Origin: Coprobacter fastidiosus
GTDB lineage: Bacteria > Bacteroidota > Bacteroidia > Bacteroidales > Coprobacteraceae
DNA: 64,000 nucleotides
Reading direction: 5' to 3'
Assembly (NCBI RefSeq): GCF_030296935.1
Contig: NZ_AP028032.1
Span: 3,038,001-3,102,000 of the forward strand
Positions 16,752 through 24,401 of this stretch are shown here, piece after piece; the stretch's first letter is position 1; each line of letters starts with the position of its first letter. A program made the translations under genes and the position numbers. Below the pieces are notes generated by a model. That model did no database searches. It saw only the letters and a list, made by a program, of their open reading frames with translations, and was not told where the DNA came from.

Positions 16752-17687
16752 TTATTTTACTCGAATAGGTTGTCCCAATCGCAATATCTTATTTTTACTG
16801 ATACCGTTCAATCGGCATAATGTATTTACTGTTGTACGGTATTTGACGGCAATAGAAGAGAGCGTATCTCCTTTTTTCACTCTATAAGTGACATATTTGC
16901 TTCCGTTATTTCCGCTTTTCGATGCTGCAGTGCGTGCCGAATAAACATTCTTTACGGATGTTTTTGCTCTGAATACATAAGTATCGGTATGGGGAACTTG
17001 ATTGACAAAATCGAAAATTTCGTTCGGATTTATATCCAAACCTAAAAAACGCGTTTCAAAATGGAGGTGAGGACCTGTTGATCTTCCGGTGTTGCCTCCT
17101 AATGCAATAGGATCACCTACTTTGACAATTTGATTGGGGCGAACCAATATTTTTGAAAGATGCCCGTAAATTGTTTCCAATCCGTTTGGATGCCTTAATA
17201 AGACATAATAGCCGTATCCTCTGGCTTCATATTTCGTAATTCTTACTTTTCCGGAAAATGCGGCCCTTACGGTATCTCCTACTTGAAGTTTCAAATCTAC
17301 TCCTCTGTGCATTCTGCGCCAGCGAGGACCGTAATCAGAGGTTTTGTATCCCGGAACTGGCATGCAATAGTTAGAGACGTCGATTGAAAACGAGTCGGGA
17401 AATTGCACAGTCGATTTATAAGGATTTACCCATTCTGTATTCCAATTATCTCCGTAAAGATCAAGAGCGGGGTATTCGTTATATTCCTGTTCCAGCCTTT
17501 TTTTTAGAGCGGCCGAATCCACCACATTCATAATGCGGGGAATTACTTTATTGTAGGCGATAAGGTCTTCTTGAATGGAGGTATGTTTTTTAGTGGCCGG
17601 CTTTGAGGTTTGCGCTGAAACTAAACCAAAGGGGATCACTGTGAATAAGCCTGTAATAATAAATTGTTTTAATCCAATCAATTTCAT
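16752..17687 (-). CDS. Exported M23 peptidase with LysM domain
   Basis: A 311-residue cell-wall hydrolase of the M23/LytM family. An export signal (residues 1-25, GLKQFIITGLFTVIPFGLVSAQ) is followed by a linker and then the peptidase. DYGPRWRRMHRGVDL carries the first zinc His and Asp; VLLRHPNGLETIYGHLS and GPHLHFE supply the rest of the HxxxD...HxH set, so it looks catalytically intact. The last 45 residues (YRVKKGDTLSSIAVKYRTTVNTL...) are a LysM peptidoglycan-binding repeat. It probably cuts peptide cross-links in the periplasm during growth or division. It has its own upstream region of 279 bases and is separated from carB by that gene's promoter. Confidence 0.92.
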   Translation of the reverse strand: MKLIGLKQFIITGLFTVIPFGLVSAQTSKPATKKHTSIQEDLIAYNKVIPRIMNVVDSAALKKRLEQEYNEYPALDLYGDNWNTEWVNPYKSTVQFPDSFSIDVSNYCMPVPGYKTSDYGPRWRRMHRGVDLKLQVGDTVRAAFSGKVRITKYEARGYGYYVLLRHPNGLETIYGHLSKILVRPNQIVKVGDPIALGGNTGRSTGPHLHFETRFLGLDINPNEIFDFVNQVPHTDTYVFRAKTSVKNVYSARTAASKSGNNGSKYVTYRVKKGDTLSSIAVKYRTTVNTLCRLNGISKNKILRLGQPIRVK

Positions 17688-17793
17688 TCCGATGATTTTT
17701 TGTCTTACTTTTCCGGATTTCCCGGAACATGGATAATGTAAATGTGGATATCGTAATCGATACGCTATGTGCCTAGATTTAGGCTCACATTTT

Positions 17794-17801
17794 CAAAGGT
17801 A
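17794..17801 (-). promoter_or_regulatory. Candidate -7 box of the M23 peptidase gene
   Basis: TACCTTTG on the minus strand fits TAnnTTTG, 106 bases before the ATG. No clear -33 element. The predicted leader contains a small inverted repeat GCCTA...TAGGC at 17771-17784. Confidence 0.45.
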
Positions 17802-17966
17802 ATGATTTTGTCCGGAAAAAGGATTTTCTGATTAACATCTTTTACGGTAGCGGAAAGAAAAATAATGCTTTATTTGATGATAATTATTTGTATTTTAGAT
17901 GTTTGTATCAAAATATGTTTTGCAACATGTTTGAACAATTTAAGAAATGAAGATTTGGACAGACTT

Positions 17967-20063
17967 TTAACTGATCAGACTCCAATTGATTTTCTTTTTG
18001 AATATTTTTTGTAATTGGCGGTTCAGGACATAGTTTTCTGTCAGAGACAATTCAGGATCTTTATCTAAAATTTCATTCGCAATATCACGGGCTAATTGCA
18101 ATATTTGTCCGTCTTTAGCGATGTTTGCGATTTTTAAGTCGAAAGCGATGCCGCTTTGTTGAGTACCTTCCATATCACCCGGACCTCGCAATTGCAGATC
18201 GGCTTCCGATATTTCGAAGCCGTCGTTTGTGCGTACCATGATTTCGAGTCGTTTTCGTGTTTCTTGGGAGAGCTTGTGCGAAGTCATCAAGATACAATAT
18301 GATTGATCTGCTCCCCGTCCTACACGTCCTCGTAATTGGTGCAATTGCGATAATCCGAAACGTTCGGCATTTTCTATGATCATTACCGAGGCATTCGGAA
18401 CATTTACACCTACTTCGATTACAGTAGTCGCCACCATAATGTGGGCTTCTCCTGAAACAAATTTCTGCATTTCAGCATCTTTCTCAGCCGGTTTCATTTT
18501 GCCATGTACCATACAAACTTTGAACTCGGGAAAGACCTCTTGTATATGTTTAAATCCGTCTTCCAGATTTTTCAAATCCGAACGTTCACTTTCTTGTATA
18601 AGCGGATATACGATATAAATTTGTCTGCCCATTTCGATTTGTTTGCGAATAGATGCATATAGAGCTCCTCGTTTATTATCGTATTGGTGTATGGTCTGTA
18701 TCGGCTTCCTTCCCGGAGGAAGTTCATCGATTACCGAAACGTCCAGATCTCCGTAAACGGTCATTGCCAATGTTCGGGGAATGGGTGTTGCCGTCATTAC
18801 CAGTATGTGGGGAGGCCGGTTGTTCTTTTTCCATAGTCGTGCACGTTGTTCTACTCCGAAGCGATGCTGCTCGTCGATGACTACTAATCCCAGATTTGAA
18901 AAGAGTACGGTATTTTCGATCAGTGCATGTGTACCGATAATCAGATTTACATCTCCGGTCAGTAATCCTTCATGAATGCGTTCTCTTTCTTTTTTTCGTG
19001 TCGATCCGGTTAGCAATTCTACATGTATGCCGATTGGGGCTACTAATTCGCTGATCGATTCGTAATGCTGAGATGCCAGTATTTCGGTGGGAGCCATGAG
19101 GCATGCCTGAAATCCGTTATCGACAGCCATCAGCATACTCATTAAGGCCACCAAAGTTTTTCCGCTTCCGACGTCCCCTTGTAACAAGCGGTTCATCTGT
19201 TTTCCGCTTCCGACATCCGCACGAATTTCCCGTAATACTCTTTTTTGAGCGTTTGTCAGCTCAAAAGGTAAACATTGGTGATAAAAATTGTTGAAATAGT
19301 CTCCGATATGGTCGAACCGAAAACCGCCCAGTTTTTTTTGTCTTTGTCGGGTAAAGCGGAGTATATTCAGTTGCAGGTAGAACAGTTCTTCGAATTTGAG
19401 TCTGAATTGTGCTTTTCTAAGCAAGTCGGGAGATTGCGGGAAATGTATATTTTGTATGGCTTCGGTCAGATAAATGACTTGGGAACGGGCGATAACCTGT
19501 GCCGGTAGTGTTTCGGGAAGAGGGCCATTAATACTTTTCCAAAGATTATACATGATTTTTTGTATAGCCTTCGAATTGAGAAAATGACTTTTCATCTTCT
19601 CTGTCGTGCTATAATAAGCTTGTAATCCCGGAGCTTTATCGATAATATCGTCGATCGGATCGATTTCGGGGTGAGCGATATTGAATTTGCTGCCAAACCG
19701 GGTCGGTTTCCCGAATAGAGTGTATTCTATCCCCGGTTTGTATTTTTCGATAATGAATTTTATTCCTTTAAACCATACGAGTTCGATAATGCCTGTTCCG
19801 TCCGAAAAACGGGCGATAAGTCGACGACCTTTGCCTTCGCCTTGTGTTTCGAAATTCAAGATCTCTCCCCGTAGTTGTATATAGGGCATATTTCCGTCTA
19901 TTTCCTTGATTTTATAGGTACGGCTGCGGTCTATATATTTGTAAGGGAAATAGTATAAAAGATCTTCGAAGCTGAATATTTTCAGTTCCTTATTGAACAG
20001 TTCCGCTTTTTTCGGACCTACTCCCGGTAGAAATTTTATGTCGCGGGTCGATAAATCAGACAT
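17967..20063 (-). CDS. recG: ATP-dependent DNA helicase RecG
   Basis: A 698-residue branch-migration helicase that remodels stalled forks and Holliday junctions. The wedge (OB) domain is in residues 1-190 (FLPGVGPKKAELFNKELKIFSFEDLLYYFPYKYIDR). Helicase motif I is LLQGDVGSGKTLVAL, motif II is VIDEQHRFGVEQR, motif III is MTATPIPRTLAM, and the C-terminal motifs include VEVGVNVPNASVMIIENAERFGLSQLHQLRGRVGR. The last section, DLQLRGPGDMEGTQQSG, is the RecG TRG region. The length is normal. The start codon lies within the end of ispD (8-base overlap), so the two genes are cotranscribed and probably translationally coupled. Confidence 0.97.
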   Translation of the reverse strand: MSDLSTRDIKFLPGVGPKKAELFNKELKIFSFEDLLYYFPYKYIDRSRTYKIKEIDGNMPYIQLRGEILNFETQGEGKGRRLIARFSDGTGIIELVWFKGIKFIIEKYKPGIEYTLFGKPTRFGSKFNIAHPEIDPIDDIIDKAPGLQAYYSTTEKMKSHFLNSKAIQKIMYNLWKSINGPLPETLPAQVIARSQVIYLTEAIQNIHFPQSPDLLRKAQFRLKFEELFYLQLNILRFTRQRQKKLGGFRFDHIGDYFNNFYHQCLPFELTNAQKRVLREIRADVGSGKQMNRLLQGDVGSGKTLVALMSMLMAVDNGFQACLMAPTEILASQHYESISELVAPIGIHVELLTGSTRKKERERIHEGLLTGDVNLIIGTHALIENTVLFSNLGLVVIDEQHRFGVEQRARLWKKNNRPPHILVMTATPIPRTLAMTVYGDLDVSVIDELPPGRKPIQTIHQYDNKRGALYASIRKQIEMGRQIYIVYPLIQESERSDLKNLEDGFKHIQEVFPEFKVCMVHGKMKPAEKDAEMQKFVSGEAHIMVATTVIEVGVNVPNASVMIIENAERFGLSQLHQLRGRVGRGADQSYCILMTSHKLSQETRKRLEIMVRTNDGFEISEADLQLRGPGDMEGTQQSGIAFDLKIANIAKDGQILQLARDIANEILDKDPELSLTENYVLNRQLQKIFKKKINWSLIS

Positions 20064-20769
20064 GGGATAATAACATTTCTGCCAATAACAAATCTTTCGG
20101 GGTTGTAATTTTTATGTTTTCCGCATTTCCTTTTATCAACTTGACCTCTTTGCCTGTAGCCTCGACGACTGATGCGTCGTCGGTGAAGCAATCGCAGAAC
20201 GGTTGGTTGTATGCTTCTTTCAAAAGTGCGGTTTTGAAAACTTGGGGAGTTTGTACACTTCGGTATAAGTTTCTCGGGACAGATTTGCTTTTTCCGTCCG
20301 AGGTCAACTCTCGTAGAGAATCGGTTACTTCAATGACCGGAATTACCGCGCCTGACCGTTTTGCTTCTTCGAATGCATTGTCGATTACCTTTTCGGAAAC
20401 TAATGGGCGTACACCGTCGTGCACGGCTACCAGCCCGTTATCGGGCAAAGTATCGAGTCCGTTTTTTACTGAATGGAAACGGGTAGGCCCTCCTGTAACG
20501 ACTCTGTGTTTAAGGGTAAATCGATATTGAAGACATAAGTCGTTCCAATAATTTTGGTGTTCTTCGGGTAATACCAAAATGATTCTTATTTCGGGATCAT
20601 ATCTATAAAAAGCTTCGAGGGTGTGCATCAGTACCGGATGACCTGAGATCGGGCGGAATTGTTTGGGAATTTCTCCACCCATTCTCAATCCTTTTCCTCC
20701 GGCCACGATAATAGCGTATTTAGGAAGTTGAAGACAATTATCGGTTTGCATTTTTCCGGTTTTTTGCAT
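20056..20769 (-). CDS. ispD: 2-C-methyl-D-erythritol 4-phosphate cytidylyltransferase
   Basis: The MEP-pathway enzyme that joins CTP to methylerythritol phosphate on the way to isoprenoids. YAIIVAGGKGLRMGGEIPKQF is the nucleotide-binding start, followed by VTGGPTRFHSVKNGL, VAVHDGVRPLVS and SVQTPQVFKTALL. The 237-residue frame starts at 20769, but a -7 box (TAAGTTTG, 20777-20784) sits only 8 bases upstream, which would leave almost no leader. The ATG at 20751 (MQTDNCLQLPKYAI) is therefore the more likely start and leaves a 231-residue protein of typical length. It is the first gene of an ispD-recG pair. Confidence 0.95.
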   Translation of the reverse strand: MQKTGKMQTDNCLQLPKYAIIVAGGKGLRMGGEIPKQFRPISGHPVLMHTLEAFYRYDPEIRIILVLPEEHQNYWNDLCLQYRFTLKHRVVTGGPTRFHSVKNGLDTLPDNGLVAVHDGVRPLVSEKVIDNAFEEAKRSGAVIPVIEVTDSLRELTSDGKSKSVPRNLYRSVQTPQVFKTALLKEAYNQPFCDCFTDDASVVEATGKEVKLIKGNAENIKITTPKDLLLAEMLLSHV

Positions 20770-20776
20770 TTACCGG

Positions 20777-20784
20777 CAAACTTA
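20777..20784 (-). promoter_or_regulatory. Candidate -7 box of ispD-recG
   Basis: TAAGTTTG on the minus strand, fitting TAnnTTTG. Its position favours the ispD start at 20751 over 20769. No good -33 box. Confidence 0.45.
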
Positions 20785-20990
20785 CATAAAAATAACGAAA
20801 AACGTGTTGTGGTGAGTCGTTTTGTAGAAAATACAATTTTTATAGGGATTTTCAGATAGGCTTTTAGGGGATAAAATGTTAAAACTGTATCCGGTTATAG
20901 CTTATTAACATCTGTTTTTCAAACTTTCTTTTATAAGTATTGTTATGGAATCATAATCGTTTCTAATAATAAATTTAAATGGAAAGTAAT

Positions 20991-21635
20991 ATGAAAAAAA
21001 TGATTTCTGTACTACCGGTACTATTCGTATTATTTTTATCAACATCGTGTCAGAAAGACCCCGATATGTCTAAATTGGATGACAATTTCATGGTCTATAC
21101 CGATTATGATAAAAAAGAAAATTTCAGCGAGTTTTCAACGTATTATATTCCGGACAGTATTTTACTTATCTCGGACAGTAAAGAGGCAAAATATTGGAAA
21201 GATGATAATGCGTTGAATATTATCGACACTTATGTGAAAAACATGGATGACAGAGGCTACACAAGGGTCGAAGAGAAAGAGGATGCCGATTTGGGTATTC
21301 AAGTAAGTTATGTCGAAGATTCATACTATTTTACAGGTTATAGCAACCCCTATTGGTGGTGGGATTATCCCGGTTACTGGTATCCCGGTTATTGGGGCGG
21401 CTACTGGGGTGGCGGCTGGTACTATCCTTATAGCGTAGTTTATAGCTATAATGTAGGTTCTATGCTCGCAGAATTGGTAAATTTGAGTGCGCCGACCGGA
21501 CAAAAAGAAAAACTTCCTGTTTTGTGGAGTGCGTATATGACCGGTTTGCTTTCCGGTTCTAACCGCTTTAATACACAACTTGCTATCACGGCTGTAAATC
21601 AAGCTTATGTCCAATCTCCTTATTTGAAAAAATAA
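20991..21635 (+). CDS. DUF4136-like lipoprotein
   Basis: A lipoprotein of 214 residues from the ATG at 20991 (MKKMISVLPVLFVLFLSTSC); an in-frame ATG at 20979 adds only MESN. The lipobox LSTSC is clear. The fold region FMVYTDYDKKENFSEFSTYYIPD and the later DADLGIQVSYVED fit the DUF4136 family of envelope lipoproteins. A striking segment of Trp, Tyr, Gly and Pro (NPYWWWDYPGYWYPGYWGG onward) fills about residues 113-142. The end LSGSNRFNTQLAITAVNQAYVQSPYLKK resembles the family's C-terminal helix. It is followed after 13 bases by an outer-membrane barrel gene and probably cotranscribed. Function unknown. Confidence 0.8.
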   Translation: MKKMISVLPVLFVLFLSTSCQKDPDMSKLDDNFMVYTDYDKKENFSEFSTYYIPDSILLISDSKEAKYWKDDNALNIIDTYVKNMDDRGYTRVEEKEDADLGIQVSYVEDSYYFTGYSNPYWWWDYPGYWYPGYWGGYWGGGWYYPYSVVYSYNVGSMLAELVNLSAPTGQKEKLPVLWSAYMTGLLSGSNRFNTQLAITAVNQAYVQSPYLKK

Positions 21636-21648
21636 AATTACAGACAAG

Positions 21649-22278
21649 ATGAAAACAATAAAAAATATAGGATTGAAACTCGCCGTTATAATGGCGGTTT
21701 TCATGGCTGTTCCTGCGGTAGGACAAGCTCAGGTGAAAAAAGGTTATGCTAATGTCGACTGGCAATTCAACGTACCGCTAAGTAATAAATTCGCAAGCAC
21801 TGCCAGTGGTTGGGGTATGAACTTTGAAGGTGGTTATTTTATCACCGATAATATTGGAGTAGGTCTTTTCTTGGCTTACAGTACGAATAATGAATATTTT
21901 GGGCAGAAAACACTGAATATTTCCGAAACAGCAGCAATGACCACAGATCAACAACACTCGTTGTTCCAATTGCCTTTCGGAGCGTCTTTCCGTTATCGTT
22001 TTGTTCCCGAAAGTCAGTTCATTCCTTATTTGTCATTGAAATTAGGTCCTGAATATAGTGAGATGTCATCATATTATAATGTGTATAAATCGCATGATTA
22101 TGATTGGGGATTTTATATTTCTCCTGAAGTAGGTATTACAATGTATCCTACTCAGGACAAGTCAGTCGGTTTCCATGTAGCGTTATATTATAGTTATGCT
22201 ACCAATAAAGGAAATGTTCTTACTTATTCGCTCGACGGATTAAATAACTTCGGATTCCGTCTCGGTTTGGCATTCTAA
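21649..22278 (+). CDS. Small outer-membrane beta-barrel protein
   Basis: A 209-residue protein with an export signal (MKTIKNIGLKLAVIMAVFMAVPAVGQAQ) and alternating aromatic strands through the rest: NFEGGYFITDNIGVGLFLAYS, GASFRYRFVPESQFIPYLSLKLGPEY, YISPEVGITMYP. It ends in a strand with terminal Phe (FGFRLGLAF), the usual barrel-assembly signal. It looks like an OmpX/OmpA-like eight-strand barrel with no peptidoglycan-binding domain. It lies 13 bases after the DUF4136 lipoprotein gene and has a terminator behind it, so the two form a two-gene operon. Role unknown. Confidence 0.82.
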   Translation: MKTIKNIGLKLAVIMAVFMAVPAVGQAQVKKGYANVDWQFNVPLSNKFASTASGWGMNFEGGYFITDNIGVGLFLAYSTNNEYFGQKTLNISETAAMTTDQQHSLFQLPFGASFRYRFVPESQFIPYLSLKLGPEYSEMSSYYNVYKSHDYDWGFYISPEVGITMYPTQDKSVGFHVALYYSYATNKGNVLTYSLDGLNNFGFRLGLAF

Positions 22279-22296
22279 AACTATATATTATTTCCT

Positions 22297-22333
22297 AAAA
22301 GGTCATCGGGCAGATTGTCTGATGGCCTTTTTT
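22297..22333 (+). terminator. Intrinsic terminator of the lipoprotein/barrel operon
   Basis: AAAAGGTCATC pairs with GATGGCCTTTT (one G-T) and is followed by T residues. Confidence 0.8.
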
Positions 22334-22434
22334 ATGTTATGAGATATTCATGTAAAAATTATTCTGATAGAAAAATCCGTAATTTGGTTAATAGAATCGG
22401 AGATTTATCTACAAGTCTGTAATAGAAGAGCTAT

Positions 22435-22442
22435 TATTTTTG
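22435..22442 (+). promoter_or_regulatory. Candidate -7 box of the flavoprotein gene
   Basis: TATTTTTG fits TAnnTTTG and lies 27 bases before the ATG at 22470. It overlaps an in-frame TTG at 22440, which rules that start out if the box is used. Confidence 0.45.
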
Positions 22443-22469
22443 TACCGAATAAAAACATTAAGTAAGAAA

Positions 22470-23006
22470 ATGAAAAAAATATTGATTCTTTCATCGAGTC
22501 CGCGTCGTGGCGGTAACTCCGACACTTTGTGTGATGAATTTTTACGAGGAGCTACAGAAGCCGGTAATGAGGCAGAAAAGATCTTTCTTCGGGATAAAAA
22601 TATTAATTACTGTACAGGATGTAGCGTGTGCAGTATGTATGGTAAGCCTTGTCCTCAGAAAGATGATATGTCTGAAATTATAGAGAAAATGCTTGCTGCG
22701 GATGTGATTGTTATGGCTACTCCGGTATATTTTTATACAATGTCGGCACAAATGAAGACCCTTATCGATCGTTGCTGTGCACGTTATACAGAGATAAAAA
22801 ATAAAGATTTCTTTTTTATTATAACGGCGGCAGAAGACGATAAAGAAAAAATGTTACGCACGGTCGATACTTTTCAAGGTTTTCTCGATTGTTTAGAGAA
22901 TCCGGTGATAAAAGGAACTGTATTCGGTTTGGGAGTATGGAATATTGGCGAAATTAAGGGTAATGCTGCTATGCAAGAGGCATACGAAATGGGTAAAAAT
23001 GTGTGA
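22470..23006 (+). CDS. NADPH-dependent FMN reductase / iron-sulfur flavoprotein-like
   Basis: A 178-residue flavodoxin-fold protein. SSSPRRGGNSDTLCDEF at residues 8-24 is the phosphate-binding loop for FMN, and MATPVYFYTMSAQMKTLIDRC matches the family's second flavin contact. Residues 48-61 hold a compact cysteine set CX2CX2CX6C (NYCTGCSVCSMYGKPC) followed by PQKDDM. This spacing resembles the Isf iron-sulfur flavoproteins, but many family members with similar cysteines have not been shown to bind a cluster. The start at ATG 22470 is preferred over TTG 22440 because of the promoter box. The next gene begins 20 bases later, so the two are likely cotranscribed. The electron acceptor is not known. 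Confidence 0.85.
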   Translation: MKKILILSSSPRRGGNSDTLCDEFLRGATEAGNEAEKIFLRDKNINYCTGCSVCSMYGKPCPQKDDMSEIIEKMLAADVIVMATPVYFYTMSAQMKTLIDRCCARYTEIKNKDFFFIITAAEDDKEKMLRTVDTFQGFLDCLENPVIKGTVFGLGVWNIGEIKGNAAMQEAYEMGKNV

Positions 23007-23026
23007 TTCTATAAAAATAGGATAGG

Positions 23027-24046
23027 ATGAATAGAAAATTATGTTTTTTGATATTTTTAATGTCGTTAATTATGAATACGCTTGGTGCTCAAAAAAATGA
23101 TAAGACTTTTATCGTCAGTGATAAGGTAGAAGTTGAGAATGTCCGATATAAAAATCGTTTCGGAATTACGATTGCTGCAGATATGTATGTGCCGAAAGAC
23201 TTTGACAAGTCTGAAAAATATCCGGCAATTGTCATAGGAACGCCTTATGGTGGGGTGAAGGAACAAGGTGCAGGTATTTATGCTATGGAACTTGCCGAAC
23301 GAGGGTTTATAACTTTGGCTTTTGATGAGTCTTATAATGGAGAAAGCAGCGGTGAACCTCGCCATATTTCTTCTCCGGACATTTTTGTCGAGGATTTTAG
23401 TGCTGCGGTCGATTTTATCGGTACACGATCGTTTGTTGACCGAAATCGTATCGGCGCGATCGGGCTTTGCGGGGGTGGAGGCTTTGCTGTTACGGCGGCC
23501 CAGGTAGATAAACGTATTAAAGCCGTTGCTACGGCAAGTATGTACGATATTAGTCGTGCAGATCATTACGGATGGAAAGATTCTATGACGAAGGTTGAAT
23601 ATGATCAGATGCTCGAACGTCTCAGTGAGCAGCGTTGGAAAGATTTTGAGGCCGGAGAACCTGAGTATAATCCGTCATTTCCGGTCGAGGTCGCAACAGA
23701 GATACCTGCAGGACTCGATTCGATAGGCGCTGAGTTTTGGGAATACTATGCTCTTAAACGAGGGCATCATCCTCGTGCCCGGGGAGGTTTTTCCGAAACG
23801 AGTCATTTATCGTTTATTAATTTCCCTCTGATGAACTATATCGAGACTATCTCTCCTCGTCCTTTACTTTTTATTATAGGAGAGAATGCACATTCGCGTT
23901 ATTTCAGTGAAGATGCTTATGAGCGGGCAGTTGAACCGAAAGAGCTTTATATCGTACCGGGAGCGCGCCATATCGACCTCTATGATCGTGCCGATATGAT
24001 TCCTTTTGACAAATTAGAGACATTTTTTAAAGAAAATCTGAAGTGA
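23027..24046 (+). CDS. Exported alpha/beta hydrolase with cysteine nucleophile
   Basis: A 339-residue protein with an export signal (FLIFLMSLIMNTLGAQ) and an alpha/beta-hydrolase core of the dienelactone-hydrolase-like type. The nucleophile elbow reads GAIGLCGGGGFAV, so the usual Ser is a Cys. The oxyanion side is VIGTPYGG. SRYFSEDAYERA and the late His in VPGARHIDLYDR supply the probable Asp/Glu and His. Related enzymes (YcjY-like) also carry Cys at the elbow. The substrate cannot be told from the sequence; an ester, thioester or peptide-like bond is possible. It follows the flavoprotein gene by 20 bases. A repeat element lies just downstream and no separate terminator is obvious. Confidence 0.82.
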   Translation: MNRKLCFLIFLMSLIMNTLGAQKNDKTFIVSDKVEVENVRYKNRFGITIAADMYVPKDFDKSEKYPAIVIGTPYGGVKEQGAGIYAMELAERGFITLAFDESYNGESSGEPRHISSPDIFVEDFSAAVDFIGTRSFVDRNRIGAIGLCGGGGFAVTAAQVDKRIKAVATASMYDISRADHYGWKDSMTKVEYDQMLERLSEQRWKDFEAGEPEYNPSFPVEVATEIPAGLDSIGAEFWEYYALKRGHHPRARGGFSETSHLSFINFPLMNYIETISPRPLLFIIGENAHSRYFSEDAYERAVEPKELYIVPGARHIDLYDRADMIPFDKLETFFKENLK

Positions 24047-24128
24047 TTGTAAAATATTTGATGGATTGTTTTCTTTGGGTGTATTATAATCATTTAGTTT
24101 TTCGTAGGTTCTGAAAGATGAAATAGTA

Positions 24129-24303
24129 AGAGCCAGTCTAAATTTTCCAATAAAAAAATGCTATCAGGTCATTTTGCGTTTTCTTCCGGTCTTTTTCCTC
24201 GTTTTCCCTCGTCAGATAGCTCGCTATCATCCTCTTAAAAACAGAAAAACATACTCGGAAGAAATTCTCAAAACCTGACCCGAGTAAAATTTAAACAGGC
24301 TCT
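24129..24303 (+). repeat. Repeat element copy D (full length, 175 bp)
   Basis: Begins AGAGCCAGTCTAAATTTTCC and ends AAAATTTAAACAGGCTCT. The interior matches copy B almost base for base, including GATAGCTCGCTATC and CAGAAAAACATACTCGGAAG. Confidence 0.85.
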
Positions 24304-24324
24304 AAAAAATAATTTGCAGAATAA

Positions 24325-24366
24325 AGTTACCATCCGGAGTTCGAATGATTCTTCCGAATGGTAACT
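24325..24366 (-). terminator. Intrinsic terminator of the beta-helix gene
   Basis: AGTTACCAT-CCGGA pairs with TTCCG-AATGGTAACT across a short loop; on the minus strand a T-rich stretch follows. Confidence 0.65.
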
Positions 24367-24370
24367 AAGT

Positions 24371-24389
24371 CTAAATTTTAGCAGGCTCT
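24371..24389 (+). repeat. Isolated end of the repeat element
   Basis: CTAAATTTTAGCAGGCTCT is a second right-hand end, 68 bases beyond copy D. It suggests a nested or recombined element. Confidence 0.5.
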
Positions 24390-24401
24390 TAATTTATAAA
24401 G

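Larger units (their letters stand above)
24047..24401. other. Intergenic region, 355 bases between convergent genes
   Basis: Contains full-length repeat copy D, a terminator for the minus-strand beta-helix gene, and an extra single element end at 24371-24389. Nothing else seen. Confidence 0.6.
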
